Positions 21,236-32,005 of a stretch of 64,000 nt of DNA are shown piece after piece. The position numbers and the translations under genes were made by a program. This stretch comes from Beta vulgaris subsp. vulgaris. Taxonomy: Eukaryota; Streptophyta; Magnoliopsida; Caryophyllales; Amaranthaceae. Location: the NCBI RefSeq assembly GCF_026745355.1, contig NC_079209.1, positions 32,585,630-32,649,629 of the forward strand, read 5' to 3'. Position 1 is the stretch's first letter. Each line of letters begins with the position of its first letter. Under the pieces are notes generated by a model. That model made no database searches and was not told the origin of the DNA. It was given only the letters and a program-made list of their open reading frames with translations.

Positions 21236-21700
21236 CTTTGTACCTACTATAGCTTTTGCCTTTTGCCTTTCCTTGAATGTATTTAGTAAAGCCCTGAGTG
21301 GCTCTTAGGATGTAATGCTTCTTTTGATGAAATGAAGATTGATTGTTTTTTGGCCTATCTTTTCATGACTTGTTTTCTTATACTTGGTTATTCGATGTAT
21401 GGCATGCTTCGAGACTTAGGACTTTCCAGCTTAGACTTGGAGATCCATGACTTATGCGAGCGCGTCGCGCATGAGGCTTCTTTTCTGGGCTTTAACACGT
21501 GGGAGCCCATTGGAGGGCAAGTAATTAATGCCATTTTTGGGGAACTGTGATCTGACTTGCCTATAAGTACGGACAACAGTCCTGCAGTATTCATAATCTC
21601 ATCCTTTTTTCTTCTCTCTCTTAAAACTTTATTTCACCCCCTCTTTCTTAACTTCGACCAGTAATGTCTCAACCTCTGATTAATGTCGAGGTGCGTGTTC
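21236..21700 (+). other. 3' flank and second truncated transcription start
   Basis: Directly after the decayed ORF lies T-rich 3' flank. Further on there is CTATAAGTAC (21561-21570), a TATA-like box, then a pyrimidine-rich leader and an ATG at 21664 whose frame (MSQPLINVEV) breaks off into unrelated sequence. It resembles the start of another gene that has been cut away. Confidence 0.35.
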
Positions 21701-22889
21701 TCAGAAACATTATGTATGATACCTAGATAGAAGGTACACAGTAAAAAACTTAGAAAGACTGACATCAAAAACAATGGATATATTGGAAAGAAAAACGCCG
21801 ACACATCCTCAATTTACACTGAAGTGCTTTTAAAATGTCAATCACAAGTCTTGGCTCATTGCTATTATATGAAGTTACCTCTCTAATCATCGACTCTCTT
21901 CTCATCCTAGCAAGGCCTATTCAAGCCCCATAATACCTCTATATAGGTGGTGTTGGAGCACTTGTTTCCCATTCAAGTTTACAATGGCCAAATTCTGGCT
22001 GAATAGCATTTGCTTCTTGTGAAATGTTGCAGAACTACTACTAGTTGCCAGTGTGCTGACAACCACCTTCAAATCCATGTAATCAAGGATTTTCGTTATT
22101 TCTAGTATGTAATGAGTCAGTCATTCCCTTGAATATCTTATTGAACAGATGATGATATCGTTCCTCCATTAATCAAGAATTTTTATTTTTGGAAAATATA
22201 TCACAGGAGTTGAATCATATTTAACCATCTCGATTTCACCTCTCTGGAAAGTAGCATCTATAATTTAAGAGTATATGATTATAACTAGGCTACTCCCATA
22301 AGACAAAATAGTACTCCTAGGAAGAGGCATGATCCTCTTACAAAAATTAACAGTGACCAGGTGCTAATTTTTGAAGCAATGGTGCAACAGATTAGGCAAA
22401 ACTTCCATAGAGTGGGAGCTCGAAACACAATATCTGAATTCTTGTGTAGGCAACAACAGAACTTTAAACAAATAAAAATAACAATAAAACAAGAACAATA
22501 CAAGTCGTACTCAAATTGAAGAGTATATGAAAGGGTTTTTGATTGTGAAATTCGAAAACCCTAACTTTTATATATGCAAACAGGACTCAACTAGAAAGAT
22601 AAAATCTCGCACTCAAGACTAGAAATATCACAACATAATTCTCCCGAAAAACATAACGGAAGAGAAAACATTGCAAAAATAAGAGACCATCTATTATGTG
22701 CTGCAATACCTATGTATACATGATATAATTTCTTTGAAACATCAATCAAATTCATGAAGTAGATCTAAACCACCGTCAGTTGTGAACGCTAGTGAAGCTT
22801 CCAGGGCAGAAGCTATCTACAACATGATAGAAGAAGACTTTGAGAAACGATTGAACAAACTAATTAATTCGAGTAATTCAGAAGAACCT
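21701..22889. other. Unassigned AT-rich region
   Basis: No frame above about 70 codons and no recognised element motif. A phrase containing AAAACCCTAACTTTTATATA (22555-22574) resembles a plant 5' leader or promoter read on the minus strand, but nothing coding could be tied to it. Confidence 0.3.
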
Positions 22890-23060
22890 AGAAATTAGTA
22901 GAAAATAAAACCTGAAGGAGTTTGGGAGGTTGATTAAAGAAACAACGAGGTCGACGCCTTGTGATTCAACTGCAGCGTACTTGAGGGGGACGAAGGAGGG
23001 AGCGAAGGACGACGGAGAGAGGGACGGCGGAGGAGTACGGTACCCGGGTCGAGAGAGCGA
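22890..23060 (-). other. Possible captured 5' exon
   Basis: On the minus strand this GC-richer block reads through a Ser/Pro-rich stretch and then ESQGVDLVVSLINLPNSF, followed by CAG/GTTTTATT, a good donor site. It has no ATG in frame. It lies between AT-rich sequence and the subterminal repeats of a CACTA end, the position where gene fragments are often carried. The source gene was not recognised. Confidence 0.3.
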
Positions 23061-23164
23061 TAGACTTGGGAGGGAGGGAAGGGCTGATGAGGAGGGCCGA
23101 TAAATTAAATTGTTTTAGTATTACGCGTAAGTACTACTTTCATGAATTGATATAAGAGAGGGTC

Positions 23165-23339
23165 CAAATTAAGTGCTCGGGTTGATTAGTCAACCGGAGC
23201 AATTTGATGTCAAATGCTCCGGTTAACTAATCAACCCAAGCACTTGTGAATATTTTTTACTAAAATTTTCACAAATGCTCGGGTTGATAAGTCAATCGGA
23301 GCATTTGACAAGTAGCAAAAGCGGATTTTTCCACTAATG
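23165..23339 (-). mobile_element. CACTA-like terminus with TGCTC/GGTTGA repeats
   Basis: From 23339 leftwards the minus strand reads CATTAGTGGAAAAATCCGC, one base from the common CACTAGTGGAAAAA terminus. It is followed by at least four copies, in both orientations, of GCTCCGGTTGACTAATCAACC-like units. The element extends left and has no recognised other end. It directly abuts the truncated end of CACTA copy 2. Confidence 0.55.
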
Positions 23340-23344
23340 TTTTC

Positions 23345-25182
23345 TGAGTTTCATCATCAAGGCTTTCCTCCACTACTTTATTTCTTCTTCCTTCCGTACC
23401 TTTTTTGAGCCCACAACTATGGTCGAAGCCCCTATTTTTCCAAGTAAAGTCGTGACCCCTTAACATCTTTTGTCTTGCCCGGAATATTCATAAGTGTCGC
23501 AAGAATAGCTTCACAAACATTCTTCTCTATGTGCATGACATCCAAACAATGTCTGGCCTTTAGATCTTTCCAATATGGGAGTTTCCGAAAAATGGACTCC
23601 TTTTTCCATCCTGTAGGTCGATCAACCTCACTAGCAGGTTTACCAAAGATTTTTTCAATGCCCTTCACCTGATTATAACTTTAGTACCAGTTAATGGTGT
23701 ATGAGCAACTTCTTCTTCAACCGTCCCATCGAATGCCTTCTTCTTAAGCCGATACGGACGGTTGCGTCTGAGGAGCCTTCGTGTGCGCATATACACATGT
23801 TTGCAGCCCTTAAGGTGTGTAGATTTCATGACATCTAAACAAATTGGGCAGGGTTGTTTCCTCTAGTCTTATACCCAGATAAGTTCCCATAAGCTGGATA
23901 ATCTTTCATAGTACAAAAAACCATGGCACGCAAAGTGAACATCTCATTAGCATACGCATCAAATACTAGCACCCGTTCGTTGCACATCTTCTTTAAATCT
24001 TCAACAAGCGGCTGGAGGTATACATCTATGTCATTTCCAGGTTGTTTCGGCCCTGATATAAGAAGTGACAGCATCATTTACTTGCGTTTCATGCCCAACC
24101 AAGGAGGCAAGTTATAAGCCACTAAAACTATTGGCCATGTACTGTGCTGCGAACTGAGATTGCCAAAAGGGTTCATGCCATCCGTACATAACCCAAGCCT
24201 CAGATTCCTATCCTTATTACCAAATTCTTTATGTACCCTGTTGATACTTTTCCACTCAGGCGAATCAGCCGGATGCTTGAGCAGACCGTCTTTCTTCCTA
24301 CGATCTGCATGCCGCCTCAAATTCTTCGCATCTCCTTTAATTGAGAACATGCGCTTAAATCTAGGTATTATGGGTAGATACCACAACAACTTAGGTGGTG
24401 ATCCTTAACTACCTCCAGCTCCTTCACACTTGTACCTCGACAATCCACAACAAGGACACTCATGTAAATGCTCATACTCATTACGATAAAGCACACAATC
24501 GTTAGGACAAGCATGTATCCGCTCGTACTCTAAACCAAAGGACACATCAGTTTCTTGCATAATAGTACGACTTTGGCAGTTCATTTCCATCAGGGAGCAT
24601 TCAGCTAAAACTTCCAACAACGATGTGAAATAGAGTCCGTCCAACCAGCTTCGACTTAATGTTGAACAGTGTTATCACCGCAGAAAGTTTAGTGTACTTT
24701 GTACAACCTGGATACAACGGCTTTTCAGCAGCCTCAGACACAGACTCAAAAATACGAGCTCGTTTACACGACTGATCTTTAACCTCGTATATCATCTCGT
24801 CTACCCGATCCCTATCATCATCTGCAAACTCATCATCCCAATTCTCATCCCCTAACTCATCATCCTTATTTTCTTCACACACATCGTTTGGTACTCTGGA
24901 GCTTCCTATATACCTCCCCTACTCACCATGTCAAACCCATACGTTGTATTGAGGCCTAAACCCACGGCGAAAGACATGCTCCCTAACAACATGTATACTA
25001 GTAACCTTGCTCACATTTCTACAATTGACACAAGGACAATAAAAGTCGACTGCTCCAGAGGATGTTTGATATTGTAATGCAGCTGTACAGAATTCCGAGA
25101 CCTCTTTCACAAACTCAATCGATTCACGACTACCATACATCCAAGTACGATCCATCGCATTCAAGAAGACCTTTAATATCAA
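23345..25182 (-). pseudogene. tnpD: CACTA transposase TnpD (Transposase_21), copy 2
   Basis: Close homologue of 12483-14330. The Transpos_assoc-like N-terminus is intact in one frame (24931-25182: MDRTWMYGSRESIEFVKEV and CPCVNCRNVSKVTS). An acidic linker follows (24740-24882). The Transposase_21 domain is spread over 24644-24405, 24389-24078, 24077-23835 and 23668-23432, with frame breaks between each. The HCLDVMHIEKNVCE motif is kept at about 23530-23575. As in copy 1, homology ends with a Lys/Glu-rich tail (DDETQK) rather than the usual C-terminal half, so both descend from the same shortened parent or this is a true exon end. It cannot make a full protein. Confidence 0.85.
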
Positions 25183-25375
25183 TTCAACACAACCATTTAT
25201 TATAATGCATCAATCATTATTAAGTACATACACTCACATATTCAAATCACACATGTATAGAGCAAGCTAAGATAGTGACATGTTTAATTGTATGCATGCA
25301 GCCGAAGGTCCTTATCACTCCAACCTAACCCATCCTTAGGCGTCTAATCTCACTAGTGGATATATGCCAACTTTT

Positions 25376-25505
25376 CAATTCTAAGGAAAATCTGGCAGCA
25401 TTTCCCTATAGTTCTCCAAGTACACAATGTAGATGATTGCTTATCTACATATGTACCCAGAGAAGAATGTAGATAAACGATAAGCCAAGAATTTCCTCAG
25501 AATTG
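25376..25505. repeat. 130-bp imperfect fold-back in CACTA leader
   Basis: CAATTCTAAGGAAAATCTGGC (25376-25396) pairs with GCCAAGAATTTCCTCAGAATTG (25484-25505). Inside it GTTCTCCAAGTAC pairs with GTACCCAGAGAAG, and near the centre TGTAGAT pairs with ATCTACA. Copy 1 keeps most of it at 14537-14662 but has lost part of the 3' arm. Confidence 0.7.
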
Positions 25506-25571
25506 AAAACAAGACACATTCACCACCTAAGTGAGATCAAACGTCCAAGAACAGTCCCAAACCGGGGACTA

Positions 25572-25604
25572 TTCAAGACTTACTCCTAATGAGTAAGTCT
25601 TGAA
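25572..25604. repeat. Perfect 14-bp hairpin in CACTA leader, copy 2
   Basis: Identical to the hairpin at 14725-14757: 14-bp stem TTCAAGACTTACTC with a 5-base CTAAT loop. Confidence 0.85.
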
Positions 25605-25714
25605 CGGGTATCTAGGCATATGATGATGATTCAAACAACTTGTAGATTTCATAGATAAATTACATTGCATTTTTATACAATCTCCTATCAAGAAAAATAC
25701 ATACACTAAACAAA

Positions 25715-25925
25715 TAAATCTACCTCCCCAACCCTCCCCCACCCCATGTCATCCCTCCCCTCCCCCCCCCTGCCCAGCATCCTCAGCCCTGCCCTACCCC
25801 CTGCCAGCCCTCCCTCTCCCATTGCCAGCCCTCCCCTACCCCCTACCAGCCCTCCCCCACCACCTGCCTAGCACCCCCACCCCAACCTACCCTCCCTCAG
25901 CCCTCCCCCACCCCCTACAATCACT
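25715..25925. repeat. C-rich low-complexity block
   Basis: About 210 bp of CCCTCCCCCACCCC-like imperfect repeats, G-rich on the minus strand. Copy 1 carries a G-rich array on the opposite strand and at a different place (11808-12236), so G/C-run expansions occurred twice in this family. Confidence 0.8.
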
Positions 25926-26530
25926 GTTTCAGCTAATACAAGCACATTTTACAACAAAAAATAGAAATTGATTTCAAATTCCAATGAAATTAAACAAAAA
26001 TTAGAGAAATGTAAACAAGGAGAGAGAGTGAGAGGGATTTACCGAAAGAGAGTAAGAGAACGGATGCTGCACAAACAATGCAGTAGTGAAGGAGAGAAGA
26101 GAAGAAGGAGAGCAAGGTGGTGCGCAAGGTGGTGCAGCTGCGTGGTGGTGGCGCACTGGTGGTGGGTCAATGTGGTGGCGGAGGTAGTGTTCACGCAAGG
26201 AAGGAGAACTTCGCTCGTAAATTTTGTCTGATGGAGGGAAATTGAAATGAGGGTACTGTATTGTGTGCGCGCAATTAATTAGAATAAAAATAAATAAAAA
26301 TTAAGGGTTACGCTTATACCAAAAACTGCAGCCCTTCATGTATGAAGGATTACGGTTTTTTGAGATAATCGCACCCCTTCACTAATAAGGCTACGGTAGC
26401 CCAAAAATCGCAGCTCTTCTTTCAGTAAGAATGGCTGCGTTTTCTTGTTAATCGTAACCCTTCATACAAGAAGGGCTGCGTTTTAAACAAAATGCAGCCC
26501 TTCCAGCGCCTTCGTTTTTTTCCTCTAGTG
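25926..26530 (-). repeat. 5' leader, subterminal repeats and right terminus of CACTA copy 2
   Basis: Contains the GGTGCGCAAGGTGGTG block (26100-26190). Facing repeats of AAGGGCTGCGTTTT type follow from 26300 to 26505, degenerate relative to copy 1. The terminus ends at 26530 with TCA next to it. The small frame at 26001-26198 is low-complexity and is not called. Confidence 0.75.
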
Positions 26531-26534
26531 TCAC

Positions 26535-27078
26535 CAAAATGGGTCATCACAGGATCAATAACGTAAAGCCCTGATCACAAACACAAACAAAGCACGTAAT
26601 CAGCAAAGATGGGTACTACATACTAAAACATAAGTATTCCTAACATGATACTAAATAAATAACATGCAGGGAAAAATAATAATATTAATCATTAAACATT
26701 CTTCAAACAATTTTTACTGCACTACACTCTAAACATATTTTTATTACTTCAATGGAATAGTTATTGGACTTAAGTTGTCCTACCACCAATGCCTTCATTA
26801 AGAAGACAAAATGGGTCATCACAGGATCAATAACGCAAAGCCATGATCACAAACACAAACAAAGCACGTAATCAGCAAAGCTGGGTACTACATACTAAAA
26901 CATAAGTATTCCTAACATGATACTAAATAAATAACATGCAGGGAAAAATAATAATATTAATCATTAAACATTCTGCAAACAACTTTTACTGCAGTACACT
27001 CTAAACATATTTTTATTACTTCAATGGAATAGTTATTGGACTTAAGTTGTCCTACCACCAATGCCTTCATTAAGAAGA
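26535..27078. repeat. 272-bp tandem duplication
   Basis: Two adjacent copies (26535-26806 and 26807-27078) that differ at only a few positions, both starting CAAAATGGGTCATCACAGG. The CACTA terminus and TCA lie immediately to the left of the first copy. The duplication probably belongs to the LTR-like block that follows. Confidence 0.9.
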
Positions 27079-29033
27079 CGAAATACAGGAGCTACCACGT
27101 ATTCCAAAATGACCTACGATATCGAGGAACCTTAAAAAATAATAATAGGGATGGTGATCAATCCATCTCCCAGAAAAACCTTGGGCTACCACCATGTACT
27201 CCAACTCCTAAAGTCCAACTCTAGACGTGCACCAGACTAAAGTCTACAACTATCCTCGTTACACTTTACGTTAATTACAAATTATTACTTATTATGACAC
27301 ACATACAAGCAATATAGAAATAAAAAATCAAGCATTTACAACTGAACTTCTTTTATCTTAGGATTTCATAAGTGATCACAACTTACAACCCAAGATTACT
27401 TTCTTTTAAATCGCAATCCTTCTTATTTGTTGAACCTAGCCAACAATCCAACTTACCTTTAAAAAAGGCATAATTTATCAACTTATCAAATAAGGCCCAC
27501 AGTCCTCATAAAGTAGTGAAAATAATACTTATAAGGGAACACATGAATAACATGATTCAATCTCTATAACATATATTAATTCCCCATGTGAATTAATAAA
27601 TGAAGTTCACATCCACATGTTAGCATCAATAAATCCATACAAACATGACAATCTTTAACTCATAATAAATCTCATAATTAACATGCTTGCTCACATGCAT
27701 AAAATATGTAGAAATCAATCATACCACAAATCATATGAACTTATAAAGTTCCTATACATGATACTACAACTTTTCTCCTTAAATCATGATGCTAATCACA
27801 TAGCACAAAGGTATGTACGTACCTTGTGTAAACTAGTCGGCAGACCACTTTTAATCCTTTAAAAGTCTTTTACAGAATAATCTCCGCCTATAAATCAATA
27901 TAAACTAAAATCAATACTCTTAAATAAAAATACGACAACTTTAAAATATTTAAAATCCCCTTTAAACATATTCAAAAGTTGATTTTACTGTCAAAACATC
28001 AATTACTTTTAATTCCTAGCATAATACTACCATACTAGTAATTAAAATTCTTAAAAGTCCATTAATAAAGTCTTTTATGAAATTCCAGCAACTTATAAAA
28101 TCATGAAACCTTAGTTAAACATATGTAAACATGTTTAAATTCATAATCTAAACTAATCTCATAGTATACAATATGCTACTATGGTTTTCTATTAATTAAC
28201 ACCCTAAACATCCATGCTTTAAGGATTAAAACTTCAATCTAACAATAATAAACAAATCTGAATTTTTATTCTTATAATATGTAATATATACGAATCAAGA
28301 TTATTTATGAAAACAGTAAATTAAAACCAATAATCATGATTAACATTAAAATAAAGCTTAAAACATAGTCTTTCATGGAATCTTGAGGAAGAAGAAAAGA
28401 AATTAACCAACAAGGAAAGAACAAGGAAGGCGTCAAAATAGAAGACCCACGGCGGCAGCAGCGGCGCACGAATCTTGGAGATTTTGAAGACTTTGTGACG
28501 TTTCTTATTGAGGAAGAAACGTTACTTGAAGAAGAAGAAAAGACTAGAGAGAGAAAATGAAAAAACGTGAGGAGAGAGAAATACAAGGCAGCCGTGTGGT
28601 TTGTGGAAGAAGAGAGAAAATATATTCTTTGTGTGGGGTAAAATAATTGGGTATTAAGATATTTAAAAGGAGGATTCCTTTTAGGCTTAGGAAAAGGAGA
28701 TTGGGCTCAATTAAAATTGATGATGAATAGGATAAATAAATTAGAACTCCTAACATCAATAGAACTCATTTTTCCTAATCTACTTAGAATTTAAGTTCCT
28801 CAAGTCGGCTTAGACTTCTTTCCAAATCAAGTTAGTATTTCAACCCTTTTTTCAAAACATGTCTAAATAAAATATTTTTAACTTTCTTAAATCCTTAAAT
28901 AATTTCATTTGACTTTTAAAATATTCAACCTTCTTTAAATAATCAAATCACTTAAAACTAAATTATATATAAATATAAATATATAAATGCTAAAATATAT
29001 TTATAAAATTCTTTAAAATTATGGGGGATTACA
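27079..29033 (-). repeat. LTR-like block (solo or partial LTR)
   Basis: At 29033 the minus strand begins TGTAATCCCCCATAATTTT, an LTR edge like the TGTAATACTCCG edge at 56655. It abuts the reverse-transcriptase fragment of another element, as an insertion would. Leftwards the minus strand has a TATA-like TTTTAAATATC (about 28660) and a pyrimidine-rich leader (28440-28620). It then runs AT-rich to the 272-bp duplication. No TG-type partner edge was found on the left, so solo LTR versus truncated element is undecided. Confidence 0.5.
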
Positions 29034-29034
29034 A

Positions 29035-29345
29035 TGGTGATGTTATTTACAGCTCCACTATCCACACACATACGCCAAGTACCATCCTTTTGAGGTACTA
29101 ACAAAGCTGGAACAGCACAAGGGCTTTTACTTTCACGAACATACCCTCAATCAATTAGCTCTTATACTGGACTTTATAGCTCCATAGACTCTTCAGGAGT
29201 GCATCTATATGCAGCCTTATTTGGGAGAGTGGCTCCTGGCACCAAATCAATGGCATGTTTAATGCCTCTAATAGGTGGAAGCCCAGGTGAGAGTTAATCC
29301 GGAAACACATCTTCAAACGCTTCTAGAAGTGCAGCCAAGGTGGGA
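29035..29345 (-). pseudogene. Reverse transcriptase N-terminal fragment (gypsy)
   Basis: The minus strand reads GLPPIRGIKHAIDLVPGA, then [20 protein letters not shown] and [13 protein letters not shown], the start of a gypsy RT domain. Two or three in-frame stops occur in the YRCTPEE to ELI region. The catalytic Asp-Asp motif is not included because the sequence ends at the LTR-like insertion. Confidence 0.8.
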
Positions 29346-29347
29346 TC

Positions 29348-29925
29348 CTATGGGGGATCCTTGGGTGGTGTTGCCTCCCTAAGGTACAACGCATACCCTA
29401 CGCAACCATCCTTTATCTCCCTCTCAAACTCGGCTCCTGTTAAGAAGAGATTGGTCATGCTTATTTCCTTAGTTGGCGCCACCTTAAGAGGAAGTGGTTT
29501 CAACCTATAACGCTTATTTCCAACCATAACTGAGTAGGTATTGCATTTTCCAGCATGATTAACATTCCTAGCCCACTGCCATGGTCTTCCCAACAAAATA
29601 GAACAAGCATCCATGGGAATAACATTGCACCACAACTCTTCCTTGTAATCTCCAATAGAAAACGCTACAAGTGCTTGTTTCTTCACCTTAATTGGCGCAT
29701 GGTCATTAAGCCAATTCAAGGCATAAGGCTTTGCATGATCCCTACTAGCAGTTTGAGGATGTTCACCATCTTAGAAGAAGCTAAATTTGCACACGACCCA
29801 CTATCAATGATAAGATTGCACGCTCTACCATTCACTAAGGCCCTTGTATAAAACAAATTCTCCTTTTGCTCCTCTTCTTCCTCCGATGGTTGGGATTCTA
29901 CCCTAAGCAATCTCCTCAAAATCAA
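29348..29925 (-). pseudogene. Gypsy aspartic protease
   Basis: Two overlapping minus-strand frames (29716-29925 and 29348-29719) make one domain. They contain LIIDSGSCANLASS, with an intact D-S-G catalytic motif, and CSILLGRPWQWARN. A frame change near 29718 separates the two parts. In this element the motif is intact, whereas the homologue at 60982-61392 has D-S-R. Confidence 0.8.
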
Positions 29926-30071
29926 TGTATCCTTGTCTGTAACAGCCTCTTGAATCTCTTGATCATTCCATCTCTCATCATCCTCAAAGTCAGACTCCCC
30001 TTCTTTAATTTCCTCCTCTTCCTCAAGGCATGCACGTTCCTCGTCTTACCTTTGTTGAGCAAGGAAGTTAA

Positions 30072-31054
30072 CTAGGGTCCTATGATCTTTAGAGGAAATA
30101 ATGACCTTTTGTGGGCAATCACGTGAGATATGACCAAAACCTTGACATTTATAGCATTGTTTCTTAGCCAAGGCAGCATGTTCCGGGCTAATATAGATTT
30201 TTGGCTTTGGTTTAGGGTCGAATTTAGATGAGGAGGATGGTGGTTATGTAGATTGGTTATAGGTAGGCTTATTTTTGTAGGAAGTGGAATAGGAGCTGCT
30301 AGAGTACATTTTCTCCTTACCCTTACTGAGCTCCCTTTATTGCTTTTCAAATCTCTCCGGCAACCTAAGTACATCATAAAAATAATGTAGTTAGACGTTT
30401 CTACCTTATTGGCTATGGAAGGCCTCAATCCGGTGATAAAACGTCGAATCTTCATCTCCTCTTTCTCGTCCAACTCACATAATATACACAACTTCTCAAA
30501 CTCATTGGTATACTCAGCCACACTCTTGGGGTTTTGTTGAATTTGGTTGAGCTTTAAGAACTGTTCTTGAAGATATTCACGTGGGATGAATCTATTCTTG
30601 AGTTGCCTCTTCAATTCAGACCAAGTATCAATCCTAGGATCACCATCCCGAATTCGCTTGTTCCTCAAGCTTTCGAACCATATACTAGCATATCTAGTAA
30701 TCTTCAAGTGTGCAACTTTGAATGCCTTTTGTTCATCGAAACCTTTATAGTCCATAAGTTTTTCAAATTGTCGAATCCATTCTTGGAGATCCTTAACGTC
30801 TCTTTCACCAGTAAACTCCTTCAACTCCATGAGTTTGAAGTCTCTATCACTCTCAAAGGCGTTCTTATTGGTAGCTCCCTAGTTGGGCGCCCTCGTTCTC
30901 CTTGTTGCTCCCAATTTCCAGCAAAAGATTCAACCTTTCGGTTGGTATTTTGTATGGTTTCTTTCATGGAGGTAAAACTTTCATTAAAATCCCTCATCAT
31001 ATTCGTCATCATCTCCTGCAACTCTTCTCGAGTTATAGGAGTCCCCATATTCAA
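30072..31054 (-). pseudogene. Gypsy gag
   Basis: The capsid-type region is open at 30072-30830 (252 codons). It has FTGERDVKDLQEWIRQFEKL, then ESLRNKRIRDGD, FIPREYLQEQF and NEFEKLCILCELDEKEEM, characteristic of Retrotrans_gag (PF03732). An upstream part (30821-31054, starting MNMGTPITREELQEMM) is in another frame. A zinc-knuckle-like segment is expected near 30100-30180 (CYKCQGFGHISRDCP can be read) but lies in a shifted frame. At least two frameshifts are needed. Confidence 0.8.
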
Positions 31055-31460
31055 GAAAGTCTCAACAAACTGACCTAAATTAGGAAATTCGTAACTTCCT
31101 CAACACACAACCAAAACTTGTGAAATTTGGACACAATCTAGATTTTTATTTTTTAAGGTTTCAGTTAAAAGTTCGTAGCCAAATTTGTTTTCAAGTGTTG
31201 GTAATCCTTGTTTTAATATACATGTTCTTGATTCCAGCGATTCTTGCACGCCTTCAAAGAACAATCTCGAAACTATATCAAACCGCCTCTAAACTTCGTG
31301 AAATTTCAACAAAATAAACTAGACAAGATGTAGTCCAGTTTCGGATCAAAAATCTTCAAAAAATTCGAAATATGCTGGGAATTCGAGGCCCCCAAATTTG
31401 CTGCAAATTCGGGATGAATTCAGGCTGTAAAAACAAGCGTCGCCCTAGGATCTTGGGCAA

Positions 31461-31473
31461 GGCTCTGATACCA
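31461..31473 (-). other. Initiator-tRNA-Met primer-binding site
   Basis: The minus strand reads TGGTATCAGAGCC, the standard initiator-Met PBS of plant gypsy elements, three bases inside the adjacent LTR. Confidence 0.9.
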
Positions 31474-31475
31474 CT

Positions 31476-31997
31476 TGATGTGGAACTTGATGCTCCATAT
31501 GGTTGTGGAGGTTTCTTGATTAAAAGAAACGATTATGGATTGTATTTGAAGATGAAGATGGAGTGAATCTTGAAGGCAACGACTTCAAGTTTGGAACAAA
31601 GGCAAAGACTTTAATCCACTAGTAAAGATAGTCTTTGAACTTTATCTCAAGTTTGCTCAGCAATACTCTCAATATTTCTTACTTAATAATCAACAATGTC
31701 TATCTCCCATTATTATGAAACAAACGAATATATATAATACATCCTAAGTCCTAATCTAACTAGAGTTAGAACAAGTCTAATCCAACCAGAATTAGAATAA
31801 CTAGACTCCTAATCCACTTTGGATTAGTTACAACTACATAAACTCCCAATCCACTTTGGATTAGAATAAACGACTCCTAACCAACTTGAATCATGTAAAA
31901 TCCATCGTTTTAAGAACGTAGGCAAAACTATGACTCCTACTAAAATAAAATAACATCAAAACATGAAATGAAACTATTAGAGTAATAACATGACACA
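31476..31997 (-). repeat. 5' LTR of the truncated gypsy element
   Basis: Begins TGATGTGGAAC directly beside the PBS and ends near TGACACA on the plus strand, about 520 bp. It contains repeated CTCCTAATCCACTTTGGATT-like phrases (31785-31862). The right edge is a best guess, because the partner LTR is missing. Confidence 0.55.
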
Positions 31998-32005
31998 CGT
32001 CTACT

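Larger units (their letters stand above)
25183..25714 (-). other. Conserved non-coding leader of CACTA copy 2
   Basis: Matches the leader of copy 1 (14331-14780) closely. It contains the fold-back at 25376-25505 and the hairpin at 25572-25604, which are described separately. No gene. Confidence 0.7.
23340..26530 (-). mobile_element. CACTA (En/Spm-type) transposon, copy 2 (left-truncated)
   Basis: Homologous to the right half of CACTA copy 1: TnpD gene, conserved leader with fold-back and hairpin, low-complexity block, GTGGTGCGC-type repeat and subterminal repeats. The right terminus reads CACTAGAGGAAAAAAACG on the minus strand from 26530, followed by TCA. The Transposase_24, DUF8039 and C48 segments are absent. 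The left edge coincides with another CACTA-like terminus at 23339, so the accessory half was lost or displaced. Confidence 0.8.
29035..31997 (-). mobile_element. Truncated Ty3/gypsy element
   Basis: Minus-strand remnant with, from right to left, an LTR (31476-31997), an initiator-tRNA-Met PBS (31461-31473), gag, protease and the start of reverse transcriptase. It is cut off at 29034 by the LTR-like block. Its gag and protease resemble those of the plus-strand element at 60090-64000. Confidence 0.8.
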
